This document shows, in pieces, positions 25,683 through 33,872 of a DNA stretch of 64,000 bases (position 1 is the first letter of the stretch; each line of letters starts with the position of its first letter). Location: assembly GCA_937925095.1 (NCBI GenBank), contig CALEXX010000024.1:27643-91642 (forward strand). The letters run 5' to 3'. The notes beneath the pieces were generated by a model. The model was not told the origin of the DNA, did no database searches, and saw only the letters and a program-made list of their open reading frames with translations. The stretch comes from an uncultured Leptotrichia sp. (GTDB taxonomy: Bacteria > Fusobacteriota > Fusobacteriia > Fusobacteriales > Leptotrichiaceae). Made by a program: the position numbers and the translations under genes.

Positions 25683-25714
25683 AAAAAAAAAGATGAAACT
25701 GTTAGCTTCATCTT
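25683..25714 (-). terminator. Terminator of the str-S10-spc operon after secY
   Basis: AAGATGAA pairs with TTCATCTT around a 9-base loop and is followed by eight Ts on the minus strand. The upstream arm overlaps the secY stop codon. Confidence 0.85.
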
Positions 25715-27033
25715 CTACTTTTTCTATCTTTTTTTATAAAACCTTTCATCTTCTTAACAGCCAGATATGAATCTATCTGCTGAAGCAGTTCCACTGCTGT
25801 CCCTACAAGAATCAGAAGACTTGTTCCTCCGATTAATACATTTATATTAAGAAAATATCCAAACCATATGTTAGGGAATATTCCTAATAATGACAGGAAT
25901 ATAGCACTTCCAAAAGTTACTCTTGTAGCTACTCCTTCCAGATAATCAGCTGTTTCCGCCCCTGCTCTTACTGTTGGTATTGTTCCTCCGCTTTGTTTTA
26001 AATCATCTGCCACCTTATCAGGGTCAAATGCTATTGTCAAAGTATAAAAGAAAGAAAATATTGTAATCAGTATTGCGAATAACAATAGATACATAACTCC
26101 TTTAGGAGAAAACTGAGCTGTTAAAAAAGTTTTTAATTTACTATCCTTCATCAATGAAACCACAAATGGTGGTGCCGCCATCAGTACTGACGCAAAGATT
26201 ATCGGCATTACTCCAGACATATTTATTTTTAAAGGCAGGTAAGTTCTTCTTCCAACTGCACTCTGTCCTCCACCAAATCCTAAACTACCTTTTCCTGCAT
26301 ACTGTATAGGGATTCTTCTTTCAGCAAGCTGTACTATTACCATTAAAGTTATAATTACTACAAATAGTACCAAAGATAATGTAAACATTACAATACCTGT
26401 ACTGTCCTTGCTAAGACTTGCCCACATGTTATGCAATACACTCGGTAACCCTGCAACGATGTTTAGGAAAATTAGCATTGATGTACCATTTCCAATACCT
26501 CTTATTGAGATTCTTTCTGAAATCCACATCAGGAATGCTGTACCACCTGTCATCAATGCAACAGAAGCTATGATGAATTTTATTCCTGGCTCGATAACCA
26601 TTCCACTTTTCATTAACGTTATTGATATTACAAATGATTGTCCTATTGCAAGAAGAATAGTTACGTATCTTGTCCATTGGGTAATCTTATCTCTTTCCTT
26701 ACCCCCTTCTTTCTGCATTTCATCTATTTTAGGGAAAATAACTCCTAAAAGCTGAAATACGATTGATGCATTAATGTAAGGAACTATTCCCAGTGAAAAT
26801 ATGGAAGCCCTTTCAACTGCTCCACCTGAAAACAGGTTCAAGAATCCAGCTAACGCATTATTCTGAAACTCCTTAAAAAGATCCATATTAATTCCAGGAA
26901 CTTGGATATGTATTCCAATTCTTGCAATGATAATCATAATCAAGGTAAAAGATACTTTTTTTTCCAATTCAGGTATTTTGAATATTGCTTTTATCCTACT
27001 TGCTATTGCTTCAGTTAAAGTCACTCTTACCAC
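25708..27033 (-). CDS. secY: Preprotein translocase subunit SecY
   Basis: The 441-residue protein forms the ten-helix protein-conducting channel of the inner membrane. Family features are the N-terminal IPELEKKVSFTLIMIIIARIG, the plug region DLFSGG-like NLFSGGAVERASIFSLGIVPYI, the cytosolic QYAGKGSLG loop and the basic tail. It is the last gene of the large ribosomal operon; adk, map and infA, which often follow, are absent. Its stop overlaps the terminator stem. Confidence 0.98.
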   Translation of the reverse strand: MVRVTLTEAIASRIKAIFKIPELEKKVSFTLIMIIIARIGIHIQVPGINMDLFKEFQNNALAGFLNLFSGGAVERASIFSLGIVPYINASIVFQLLGVIFPKIDEMQKEGGKERDKITQWTRYVTILLAIGQSFVISITLMKSGMVIEPGIKFIIASVALMTGGTAFLMWISERISIRGIGNGTSMLIFLNIVAGLPSVLHNMWASLSKDSTGIVMFTLSLVLFVVIITLMVIVQLAERRIPIQYAGKGSLGFGGGQSAVGRRTYLPLKINMSGVMPIIFASVLMAAPPFVVSLMKDSKLKTFLTAQFSPKGVMYLLLFAILITIFSFFYTLTIAFDPDKVADDLKQSGGTIPTVRAGAETADYLEGVATRVTFGSAIFLSLLGIFPNIWFGYFLNINVLIGGTSLLILVGTAVELLQQIDSYLAVKKMKGFIKKDRKSRR

Positions 27034-27069
27034 TACTCCTTATATATGAGAAAAAGCAAGATGTGAATC

Positions 27070-27684
27070 TTACTTATCCTCATTTTCTTTTTTATTATTT
27101 CCTGCTTTAGCTGAATATGACTTAACTTCAAGAATTTCTACGCTTCCACCTGCTTTTTCAACAGATTCTTTAGCCGCTTTTGAAATTCCATGTGCTTTTA
27201 CAGTCAATTTCTTTGTAACTTCAGCATTTCCAATTATTTTCAGTAAGCTTGTAAAATCTTTTTCTTTAACATATGATTCAACATTTGTTTCTAAATATTC
27301 TTTTACAGCTTTTTTCCCTTTTACATTTCTCAATGCTTCATCTGAATATTTAACTATGAATTTAGGGTTTTTAATTATTCCATTTTCTACTAATGTTTGT
27401 AAGCTTACTACATCTCCATCATTGAATTTTTCAACGATATCAGATAATGCAATAACTACCATATCTTTTTTAAATGGAGAATTTGAGAATCCTCTTTTAG
27501 GAACTCTTCTTACGATTGGCATCTGTCCACCTTCAAATATAGGTGAAACATAAGTACCAGATCTTTGTTTCTGACCGTTATGACCTTTTCCTGCAGTCTT
27601 TCCCCATCCTGTACCATGACCTCTTCCTACTCTTCTTCTTTCTCTTTTAGAGCCTTCAGCAGGTCTTAATTCATTAAGATTCAT
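27070..27684 (-). CDS. rplO: 50S ribosomal protein L15 with an internal insertion
   Basis: The 204-residue protein starts with the typical NLNELRPAEGSKRERRRVGR and the GRGHGTGWGKTAGKGHNGQK loop, and ends with GISKAAKESVEKAGGSVEIL. L15 usually has about 145-150 residues. The extra length lies mainly between about residues 110 and 155 (SDEALRNVKGKKAVKEYLE, then SYVKEKDFTSLL), plus a polar tail. Both flanks are intact, so this looks like a lineage-specific insertion and not a frameshift. Confidence 0.96.
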   Translation of the reverse strand: MNLNELRPAEGSKRERRRVGRGHGTGWGKTAGKGHNGQKQRSGTYVSPIFEGGQMPIVRRVPKRGFSNSPFKKDMVVIALSDIVEKFNDGDVVSLQTLVENGIIKNPKFIVKYSDEALRNVKGKKAVKEYLETNVESYVKEKDFTSLLKIIGNAEVTKKLTVKAHGISKAAKESVEKAGGSVEILEVKSYSAKAGNNKKENEDK

Positions 27685-27689
27685 TTATT

Positions 27690-27869
27690 CTAAACCTCCT
27701 CTACTTTAAGTAAATAAGAAACTAATTTTATTTTTCCTTCTATATCTGCTGTTTTATTATGAATAACACTTTGGCTAATTTTTCTTAATCCAAGTGATTT
27801 AACAGTAGCGACATGATTAGGCTTTCTTCCATTAATTCCTTTAATAAGTGTTACTTTTACTTTAGACAT
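27690..27869 (-). CDS. rpmD: 50S ribosomal protein L30
   Basis: This 59-residue frame begins MSKVKVTLIKGINGRKPNHV with an AGGAGG site 8 bases upstream. It continues with the L30 core TVKSLGLRKISQSV and ends SYLLKVEEV. It fills the usual place between rpsE and rplO; its stop lies 6 bases before the rplO start. Length and motif fit bacterial L30. Confidence 0.95.
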   Translation of the reverse strand: MSKVKVTLIKGINGRKPNHVATVKSLGLRKISQSVIHNKTADIEGKIKLVSYLLKVEEV

Positions 27870-27889
27870 TAATTTTACCTCCTAACCTA

Positions 27890-28402
27890 TTATCCTAAAA
27901 TTTCTTCAACTGATTTTCCTCTAAGTCTAGCAACTTCTTCAACTGATCTTAATTTTTTTAATCCGTCTAAAGTTGCTCTTGCAACGTTATCTTTATTTTT
28001 TGATCCTCTTATTTTTGTAAGTACGTCAGTAACTCCGGCTAATTCAAGAAGTTCTCTTGTTGCAGAACCTGCGATAACTCCCGTACCTTTTGAAGCTGGT
28101 CTTAACAATACGCTTGTAGCATTGTATTTACCAATTTGATCATGCGGTAAAGTTCCGCCTTTTAAAGATACTATAATCATATTTTTCTTAGCATTTGCTA
28201 CTGCTTTTCTTATAGCATCAGGTACACCATTTGCTTTTCCTAATCCTATACCAACTTTTCCTTTTTCATCTCCAACAGCTGCTAATACTGAGAAAGATAT
28301 TCTTCTTCCTCCTTTAACAGTTTTAGAAACTCTGCTTATTCTTAAAAGACTTTCCTTATATTCACTCGCTTTTGCTTCTCTATCTTTAATTTCTCTGGCC
28401 AA
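27890..28402 (-). CDS. rpsE: 30S ribosomal protein S5
   Basis: The 170-residue protein has the double-stranded RNA-binding-like N-domain (LLRISRVSKTVKGGRRISFS, GDEKGKVGIGLGKANGVPDA) and the C-domain PASKGTGVIAGSATRELLEL. S5 helps keep decoding accurate at the mRNA entry side of the 30S subunit. The gene lies between rplR and rpmD with a strong AGGAGG-type site. Confidence 0.98.
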   Translation of the reverse strand: MAREIKDREAKASEYKESLLRISRVSKTVKGGRRISFSVLAAVGDEKGKVGIGLGKANGVPDAIRKAVANAKKNMIIVSLKGGTLPHDQIGKYNATSVLLRPASKGTGVIAGSATRELLELAGVTDVLTKIRGSKNKDNVARATLDGLKKLRSVEEVARLRGKSVEEILG

Positions 28403-28420
28403 AATAAATCCTCCTTCTCT

Positions 28421-28783
28421 CTAGAATTTTAATCCTGCTTCTCTTGCAGCATCTGCTAATGCTTTTACTCTTCCTGTGTAAATATATCCGCCTCTATCAA
28501 ATACTACACTGCTTATACCTTTTTCCAATGCTTTCTTTGCTATTGCCTCTCCAACTTTTTTAGCTGCTTCAACATTTCCACCTGATTGAGCTTTTGCACC
28601 TTTTTCAATTGTTGATGCTGAAACTAATGTTGTTCCTGTACTGTCATCGATAATTTGAACAAATATATTTTTCAAACTTCTATACACAGAAAGTCTAGGT
28701 CTTTCAGCAGTTCCAACGATTTTTCTTCTTATACTTCTATGTTTTTTCTCTCTTAATTTATTTCTATCAAGTTTTTTAATCAC
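28421..28783 (-). CDS. rplR: 50S ribosomal protein L18
   Basis: The 120-residue 5S-rRNA-binding protein shows RKKHRSIRRKIVGTAERPRL-like sequence at the N-terminus (with one substitution), LSVYRSLKNIFVQIIDD, and the end SVVFDRGGYIYTGRVKALAD. Length and order (rplF-rplR-rpsE) are standard. Confidence 0.98.
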   Translation of the reverse strand: MIKKLDRNKLREKKHRSIRRKIVGTAERPRLSVYRSLKNIFVQIIDDSTGTTLVSASTIEKGAKAQSGGNVEAAKKVGEAIAKKALEKGISSVVFDRGGYIYTGRVKALADAAREAGLKF

Positions 28784-28796
28784 TAAAATCTACCTC

Positions 28797-29330
28797 CTAT
28801 CCTTTCTTACCTTCTTTTCTTCTGATTACTTCATCAGCATACTTAACTCCTTTTCCTTTGTAAGGTTCAGGTGGTCTTTTTGCTCTTATGTTCGCAGCAA
28901 CTTGTCCAACTAATTGTTTATCAATTCCTTCAACAGTTATTTTAGTGTTTCCTTCAACTTTGAAAGTAATTCCTTCAACAGGTTCTATTTCTACAGGATG
29001 TGAATATCCTAGAGCCAAAGTAAGTCCTTTACCACTAGCTTGTACTCTGTATCCAACCCCTACTAATTCCAATTTGATTTCAAAACCTTGACTTACTCCT
29101 GTTACCATGTTGTTTACATTAGCTCTTGTTGTTCCGTGAATAGCTCTTGTATTTGGTAAATCATTAGGTCTTTCAAAAGTTATTTCGTTGCCATCTATAT
29201 TTACTTTTATTTCACTGTTTAATTCTCTTTCAAGCTGTCCCTTAGGTCCTTTAACAGTAAACTTGTTTCCATCTTGTTTAATTTCTACACCTGCAGGTAT
29301 AGTTATAGGTTTTTTACCTATTCTTGACAT
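28797..29330 (-). CDS. rplF: 50S ribosomal protein L6
   Basis: The 177-residue protein has two L6 repeats and the family start MSRIGKKPITIPAGVEIKQ. The C-terminal signature reads QLVGQVAANIRAKRPPEPYK followed by GKGVKYADEVIRRKEGKKG. It binds 23S rRNA near the factor-binding centre. Thirteen bases separate it from rplR. Confidence 0.98.
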   Translation of the reverse strand: MSRIGKKPITIPAGVEIKQDGNKFTVKGPKGQLERELNSEIKVNIDGNEITFERPNDLPNTRAIHGTTRANVNNMVTGVSQGFEIKLELVGVGYRVQASGKGLTLALGYSHPVEIEPVEGITFKVEGNTKITVEGIDKQLVGQVAANIRAKRPPEPYKGKGVKYADEVIRRKEGKKG

Positions 29331-29361
29331 AACTTTCCTCCTATTTTATAAAATGCGTAAA

Positions 29362-29757
29362 TTACCACACGTAGCAAAGTACTTCTCCACCAACGCTATG
29401 CTTTCTGCATTCCTTGTCTGTAATAACACCTTTAGGTGTTGAGACAATGGCAATTCCTAATCCACCTAATACTTTAGGTAAATTTTCAACAGATGTATAT
29501 ACTCTTCTTCCAGGTTTTGAAATTCTCTTCAATCCTTTGATTACAGCATCTCCATCCATATATTTTAAAGTTATTACTATATCTCTTATATTTCCTTCTT
29601 CTTTTATTTCATAACCGGCTATATATCCTTCATTTTTTAATATGCTAGCCATGCTTTCTTTTATTTTAGAAAACGGTACTTTAACTTCTGTATGTCTAGC
29701 CATGTTTCCGTTTCTAATTCTAGTAAGCATATCAGCAATAGGATCTGTTAAATGCAT
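29362..29757 (-). CDS. rpsH: 30S ribosomal protein S8
   Basis: The 131-residue 16S rRNA-binding protein begins DPIADMLTRIRNGNMARH and ends with the signature GIAIVSTPKGVITDKECRKH and GGEVLCYVW. In E. coli S8 represses the spc operon by binding near rplE; no equivalent site was recognised here. Confidence 0.98.
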   Translation of the reverse strand: MHLTDPIADMLTRIRNGNMARHTEVKVPFSKIKESMASILKNEGYIAGYEIKEEGNIRDIVITLKYMDGDAVIKGLKRISKPGRRVYTSVENLPKVLGGLGIAIVSTPKGVITDKECRKHSVGGEVLCYVW

Positions 29758-29778
29758 TTATTTCTCCTCCTCTCAAAA

Positions 29779-30066
29779 TTACCAACTTGATTTCTTTACT
29801 CCAGGGATAACTCCCTCTCCTGCTAATTTTCTGAACATTACTCTTGAAATCCCGAATTCTCTCATAAATCCTCTAGGTCTTCCATTTAACTGACATCTGT
29901 TTCTAAGTCTTGTAGGTGATGCATTTCTTGGTAATTTAGATAATTCTACGATTGCTTCTCTATCACCTGCTTTAGCTCTTGCCTTTAATTCAGCTCTTTT
30001 TGCTGCATATTTATCAACTATTTGTTCTCTTTTTAAGTTTCTTTCAACCATTGCTTTTTTAGCCAT
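29779..30066 (-). CDS. rpsN: 30S ribosomal protein S14 (zinc-free form)
   Basis: The 95-residue protein has the S14 core RNRCQLNGRPRGFMREFGIS and the end GEGVIPGVKKSSW. Its length and single cysteine show the longer form that does not bind zinc, in contrast to the 61-residue CXXC form. The order rplE-rpsN-rpsH is standard. Confidence 0.97.
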   Translation of the reverse strand: MAKKAMVERNLKREQIVDKYAAKRAELKARAKAGDREAIVELSKLPRNASPTRLRNRCQLNGRPRGFMREFGISRVMFRKLAGEGVIPGVKKSSW

Positions 30067-30097
30067 TTATTAAGTTACACCTCCTTCAAAATACAAC

Positions 30098-30652
30098 CTA
30101 TTTTGCAAACGGCATTCCGAATGCTTTCAATAACGCTCTTCCTTCTTCATCGTTCTGTGCAGTTGAAACTATAGTGATACCTAATCCTAATGTTTTGTCA
30201 ACTTTATCGATTTCGATTTCAGGAAACACGATTTGCTCTTTTAATCCAAGTGTATAGTTACCTCTACCATCAAATCCTTTTGGAGATACTCCTTCAAAGT
30301 CTCTTACTCTTGGTAAAGTAATGCTTATCAGTCTATCAAGGAACTCATACATTTTTTCTTTTCTTAAAGTAACTTTTGCTCCGATTTTTTGTCCTTCTCT
30401 TAATTTAAATCCTGCTTCAGATTTTCTTGCAGCTCTTGGTACAGGCTGTTGCCCTGTAATTTGTGCTAATTCCTTTATTGCAGTTTCAATTAACTTAGGA
30501 TTGCTTACTGCTTCTCCAATCCCCATGTTTACTACAATTTTATCTAATTTAGGTACTTGCATAACGTTAGAAATATTTAATTCTTTCATTAATGCAGAAA
30601 CTAATTCTTCCTTATATAATTTTTGTAATCTTGGAATATATTTTTCAGCCAC
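30098..30652 (-). CDS. rplE: 50S ribosomal protein L5
   Basis: The 184-residue protein binds 5S rRNA and contacts the P-site tRNA. Markers are LDKIVVNMGIGEAVSNPKL, the QQPVPRAARKSEAGFKLREG stretch, and RDFEGVSPKGFDGRGNYTLG. It is preceded by an AGGAGGAG site and lies 25 bases after rplX. Confidence 0.98.
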   Translation of the reverse strand: MAEKYIPRLQKLYKEELVSALMKELNISNVMQVPKLDKIVVNMGIGEAVSNPKLIETAIKELAQITGQQPVPRAARKSEAGFKLREGQKIGAKVTLRKEKMYEFLDRLISITLPRVRDFEGVSPKGFDGRGNYTLGLKEQIVFPEIEIDKVDKTLGLGITIVSTAQNDEEGRALLKAFGMPFAK

Positions 30653-30676
30653 TTAAGTTCTCCTCCTCTCTAAATC

Positions 30677-31063
30677 CTATATTTCATTACCGGATACTAC
30701 CGATACTCTTACCTTTTTGTTATCTTTTATTTCATATCTTACTCTTGTTCCCTTTTTTGCACTTTCATCCCAAAGCATAACTTTAGAAGAGAAAATTGGC
30801 ATTTCTTTCTCTACAACTTCGCCTTGTGGGTTCATTGCATTAGGTTTAACATGTCTTTTTTGTATATTAACACCTTCAACTATGATTTTTCCTGTCTTAG
30901 GGAATACTTTTAACACTTTTCCGACTTTTCCTTTATCTCCTGTTTGTCCTTGACCTTTATCATTTCTTGACAAATCCTTTGATCTACCGCTAATTACAAC
31001 AACTGTATCTCCAGTTTTTACATGTAATTTGTTAGGTACTGATTTAACTCTTGGTTTAGCCAC
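30677..31063 (-). CDS. rplX: 50S ribosomal protein L24
   Basis: The 128-residue assembly-initiating protein has the KOW motif (KLHVKTGDTVVVISGRSKD, then GDKGKVGKVLKVFPKTGKII) and GVNIQKRHVKP. It is slightly longer than usual because of the RNDKGQGQTG segment between KOW strands and a basic tail. Confidence 0.97.
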   Translation of the reverse strand: MAKPRVKSVPNKLHVKTGDTVVVISGRSKDLSRNDKGQGQTGDKGKVGKVLKVFPKTGKIIVEGVNIQKRHVKPNAMNPQGEVVEKEMPIFSSKVMLWDESAKKGTRVRYEIKDNKKVRVSVVSGNEI

Positions 31064-31088
31064 GCGTAAACCCTCCTTCCTATAATAA

Positions 31089-31457
31089 CTATAATACTTC
31101 TGGTGCTAGAGATACTATTTTCATAAAGTTTTTTGCCCTCAATTCTCTTGCTACAGGTCCAAAAATTCTCGTACCTCTTACTTCTAATGCTGAGTTTAAA
31201 ATTACTGCCGCATTATCATCAAATTTTATATATGATCCGTCTGCTCTTTTTAATTCTTTTCTAGTTCTTACTACTACAGCTTTAACAACGTCACCTTTTT
31301 TTACGTTTCCATTCGGTATAGCTTCTTTAACAGATGCTACTACTATATCTCCGATTTTTCCGAATCTTCTTCTTGATCCACCTAATACTCTGATAACCAT
31401 TATTTTCTTTGCTCCGGTATTATCAGCAACATTAAGTATAGTCTGTTGTTGAACCAT
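31089..31457 (-). CDS. rplN: 50S ribosomal protein L14
   Basis: The 122-residue protein starts MVQQQTILNVADNTGAKKIM and carries the signature DDNAAVILNSALEVRGTRIF followed by GPVARELRAKNFMKIVSLAPEV. Length is exactly that of bacterial L14, which lies at the intersubunit face of the 50S subunit. Confidence 0.98.
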   Translation of the reverse strand: MVQQQTILNVADNTGAKKIMVIRVLGGSRRRFGKIGDIVVASVKEAIPNGNVKKGDVVKAVVVRTRKELKRADGSYIKFDDNAAVILNSALEVRGTRIFGPVARELRAKNFMKIVSLAPEVL

Positions 31458-31489
31458 TTAAAATTTCCTCCTCTCAAATTTACTGAAAA

Positions 31490-31750
31490 CTATTTCGCTT
31501 TTTCTAAAATAGTTACAACTCTCCATCTTTTTTCTCTACTTAACGGTCTTGTTTCCATTATTTGAACTCTATCTCCAACACCGCATTCGTTCTTTTCATC
31601 ATGAGCTTTATATTTTTTTGAAGTTTTTACTCTTTTCTTATAAAGTTTATGCAGTTTCATTGTTTCTTCAAGAACAACTACAGTCTTATCCATTTTATCA
31701 GAAACAACGATTCCTTCTCTTACTTTTCTTTCGTTTCTTTTATTTTCCAC
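31490..31750 (-). CDS. rpsQ: 30S ribosomal protein S17
   Basis: The 86-residue OB-fold protein contains REGIVVSDKMDKTVVVLEET, KYKAHDEKNECGVGDRVQIM and ETRPLSREKRWRVV. It is a primary 16S rRNA binder. Gene order rpmC-rpsQ-rplN is standard. Confidence 0.98.
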   Translation of the reverse strand: MENKRNERKVREGIVVSDKMDKTVVVLEETMKLHKLYKKRVKTSKKYKAHDEKNECGVGDRVQIMETRPLSREKRWRVVTILEKAK

Positions 31751-31762
31751 TGACGAATCCTC

Positions 31763-31969
31763 CTATTTTACAGTCTTTGTTTTCTCAGTTATAATTGTTT
31801 TTATTCTAGCAACATCTCTTTTCACTTCTCTTATTTTTGCAGTGTTTATAGGAGTGTCCTGTAATTTTGCTAGATTCTGAAATTTCAAATTGAATAATTC
31901 CTGCTTTAATTCTTTAACTTTTGCATCTAACTCTTCTAATGATAATTCTCTAATTTCATTTGCTGTCAT
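31763..31969 (-). CDS. rpmC: 50S ribosomal protein L29
   Basis: The 68-residue two-helix protein reads MTANEIRELSLEELDAKVKE, then LFNLKFQNLAKLQDTPINTA and REVKRDVARIKTI. L29 sits at the tunnel exit, where trigger factor and SRP dock. Its ATG abuts the rplP stop (shared base at 31969). Confidence 0.97.
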   Translation of the reverse strand: MTANEIRELSLEELDAKVKELKQELFNLKFQNLAKLQDTPINTAKIREVKRDVARIKTIITEKTKTVK

Positions 31970-32394
31970 TACTTATCACCACCCACTTCTTCTCTTTTTA
32001 CAAATCTGACTTTGATAGGTAGTTTATGTCCAGCTTTTCTTAATGCTTCTTTAGCTTTTTCTTCCGATACTCCGCCAACTTCAAACATTATTTTTCCTTT
32101 TTTAACTACTGCTACCCAACCTTCAGCATTACCTTTACCTTTACCCATTCTTGTTCCTTCAGGTCTTTTTGTATAAGGTTTATCAGGGAATATTCTGATC
32201 CAAATTTTTCCTTCCCTTTTAAATGTTCTATTTATTGTAATTCTGCATGCTTCTATTTGTCTTGATGTTATCCATCCAAATTCTTTAGCGGCAAGTCCAA
32301 ATTCACCAAAATCTACTTTGTTTCCTTTTGTAGCTATACCACCCATTTTTCCTCTGAACTGTTTTCTGTATTTTGTTCTTTTAGGTATTAACAT
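31969..32394 (-). CDS. rplP: 50S ribosomal protein L16
   Basis: The 141-residue protein starts MLIPKRTKYRKQFRGKMGGI and has ITSRQIEACRITINRTFKRE and the RMGKGKGNAEGWVAVVKKGK signature. L16 organises the A-site tRNA region. It shares one base with the rpsC stop and another with the rpmC start, so all three are tightly coupled. Confidence 0.98.
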   Translation of the reverse strand: MLIPKRTKYRKQFRGKMGGIATKGNKVDFGEFGLAAKEFGWITSRQIEACRITINRTFKREGKIWIRIFPDKPYTKRPEGTRMGKGKGNAEGWVAVVKKGKIMFEVGGVSEEKAKEALRKAGHKLPIKVRFVKREEVGGDK

Positions 32395-33050
32395 TACTCA
32401 TTTCCTCCTTCCTTTTTATTAGAAAGAACTTCACCATTGAATATCCATACCTTTAATCCTAATGCACCATATGTAGTGAATGCAGTTGCAGTTGCATAGT
32501 CAACATCTGCTCTTAAAGTATGTAATGGTACTCTTCCTGAAAGTGTCCATTCACTTCTTGCTATTTCGGCACCGTTTAATCTTCCCGATACCATTACTTT
32601 AATTCCTTTTACTCCAGCTTTTTCAGCTCTTTGAATAGCCTGTTGAACTGCCCTTTTATAAGCAACCCTTTTTTCAATAGCTGTTGCAATGCTTTCAGCA
32701 ACTAACTGAGCATCTTTATTAGGATTTTTAATTTCCTGTACTTTAACTTGTATTTTTTTGTTTGTCAATTTTTCAAGATTCGCTTTTAAAGCTTCTATTT
32801 CTTGACCTTTTCTCCCTATTAAAATTCCTGCTTTACCAGTTTCAATTATAATAGTTACATCAGTAGGAGATGTTCTTTCAATTTGAATAGTTGAAACTCC
32901 TGCATGATAATAGTTTTTCTTAATGTATTCTTTTATTTTTATATCTTCATGAAAATTATTTAAGTATTCTTTTCCTTCGGCGAACCATTTTGAATCCCAT
33001 GATTTAGTAATTCCGATTCTAATACCTCTAGGATCGACTTTTTGTCCCAC
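32394..33050 (-). CDS. rpsC: 30S ribosomal protein S3
   Basis: The 218-residue protein has the KH domain (IIIETGKAGILIGRKGQEIE) and the C-terminal S3 signature (GIKVMVSGRLNGAEIARSEW, LRADVDYATATAFTTYG). It lies at the mRNA entry channel. The start follows an AGGAGGTAAG site. Confidence 0.98.
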   Translation of the reverse strand: MGQKVDPRGIRIGITKSWDSKWFAEGKEYLNNFHEDIKIKEYIKKNYYHAGVSTIQIERTSPTDVTIIIETGKAGILIGRKGQEIEALKANLEKLTNKKIQVKVQEIKNPNKDAQLVAESIATAIEKRVAYKRAVQQAIQRAEKAGVKGIKVMVSGRLNGAEIARSEWTLSGRVPLHTLRADVDYATATAFTTYGALGLKVWIFNGEVLSNKKEGGNE

Positions 33051-33075
33051 AGACTTACCTCCTTATACTTTATTA

Positions 33076-33411
33076 TTAGTTTCTTTCATCAACTTCTATA
33101 GTGATGTGAGCTGTCGGTTTTCTTATTACATCCGCTCTTCCCATTGCTCTTGGACTTATTCTCTTAAGCACCGGTCCTTTATCTATTAATATCTTTGAAA
33201 TAAATAGTTTATCAGGATCCATATTGTTATTATGTTCAGCATTTGCAATTGCTGATCTTAATGTTTTTTCTATAAATTTTGCCGCTTTTTTATTTGTAAA
33301 TCTTAATATATTTAAGGCCTGTAAAGCATTTTTCCCTCTAACTACATCAGCTACAAGTCTTGCTTTTTGAGGACTTAATCTTTGATAACGTAATTTAGCT
33401 ACAACTGCCAT
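33076..33411 (-). CDS. rplV: 50S ribosomal protein L22
   Basis: The 111-residue protein begins with LRYQRLSPQKARLVADVVRG and ends with GPVLKRISPRAMGRADVIRK followed by TAHITIEVDE. Its extended hairpin lines the peptide exit tunnel, where macrolide-resistance changes occur in other bacteria. Confidence 0.98.
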   Translation of the reverse strand: MAVVAKLRYQRLSPQKARLVADVVRGKNALQALNILRFTNKKAAKFIEKTLRSAIANAEHNNNMDPDKLFISKILIDKGPVLKRISPRAMGRADVIRKPTAHITIEVDERN

Positions 33412-33474
33412 TAAAGCTCTCCTTTCACTTACATATTATATCGGGCATTTCCCGAAATTTATGAATAATATCTA

Positions 33475-33753
33475 TTATTTTCTTTTAGCATCTTTTTTAG
33501 CATCTTTTCCATGTCCATAGAAAGTTCTTGTTGGTGCAAATTCTCCTAACTTGTGTCCAACCATTTCCTCAGTTACATATACAGGTATATGTTTTTTACC
33601 GTTATATACTGCAAAAGTATGTCCGATAAATTGAGGGAATATAGTAGATCTTCTAGACCAAGTTTTGATTACTTGCTTTTTTTCTCCCATTGTTTCAACT
33701 TTTTTCATTAAGTGAGCATCAACAAAAGGTCCTTTTTTTAATGAACGAGCCAT
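33475..33753 (-). CDS. rpsS: 30S ribosomal protein S19
   Basis: The 92-residue protein reads MARSLKKGPFVDAHLMKKVE and carries IKTWSRRSTIFPQFIGHTFA plus GHKLGEFAPTRTFYGHG. It contacts the 23S rRNA in intersubunit bridge B1. About 120 bases with a strong hairpin separate it from rplB. Confidence 0.98.
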   Translation of the reverse strand: MARSLKKGPFVDAHLMKKVETMGEKKQVIKTWSRRSTIFPQFIGHTFAVYNGKKHIPVYVTEEMVGHKLGEFAPTRTFYGHGKDAKKDAKRK

Positions 33754-33799
33754 TCTTTCCTCCTTATTTACATTAATTGATTGAGTTCATGTCAGCCTT

Positions 33800-33830
33800 A
33801 CACATCTTAATATCGCTATTAAAGATGTGT
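33800..33830 (-). other. RNA hairpin between rplB and rpsS
   Basis: ACACATCTT pairs with AAGATGTGT, extended by AATA/TATT with one bulged A, around a TCGC loop. No T-run follows, so it does not look like a terminator. It could be a processing, stabilising or protein-binding site inside the S10 operon message. Confidence 0.55.
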
Positions 33831-33872
33831 CAAGCAACATTACTATATCCATATATTTCTTTAGTCTTTAAA

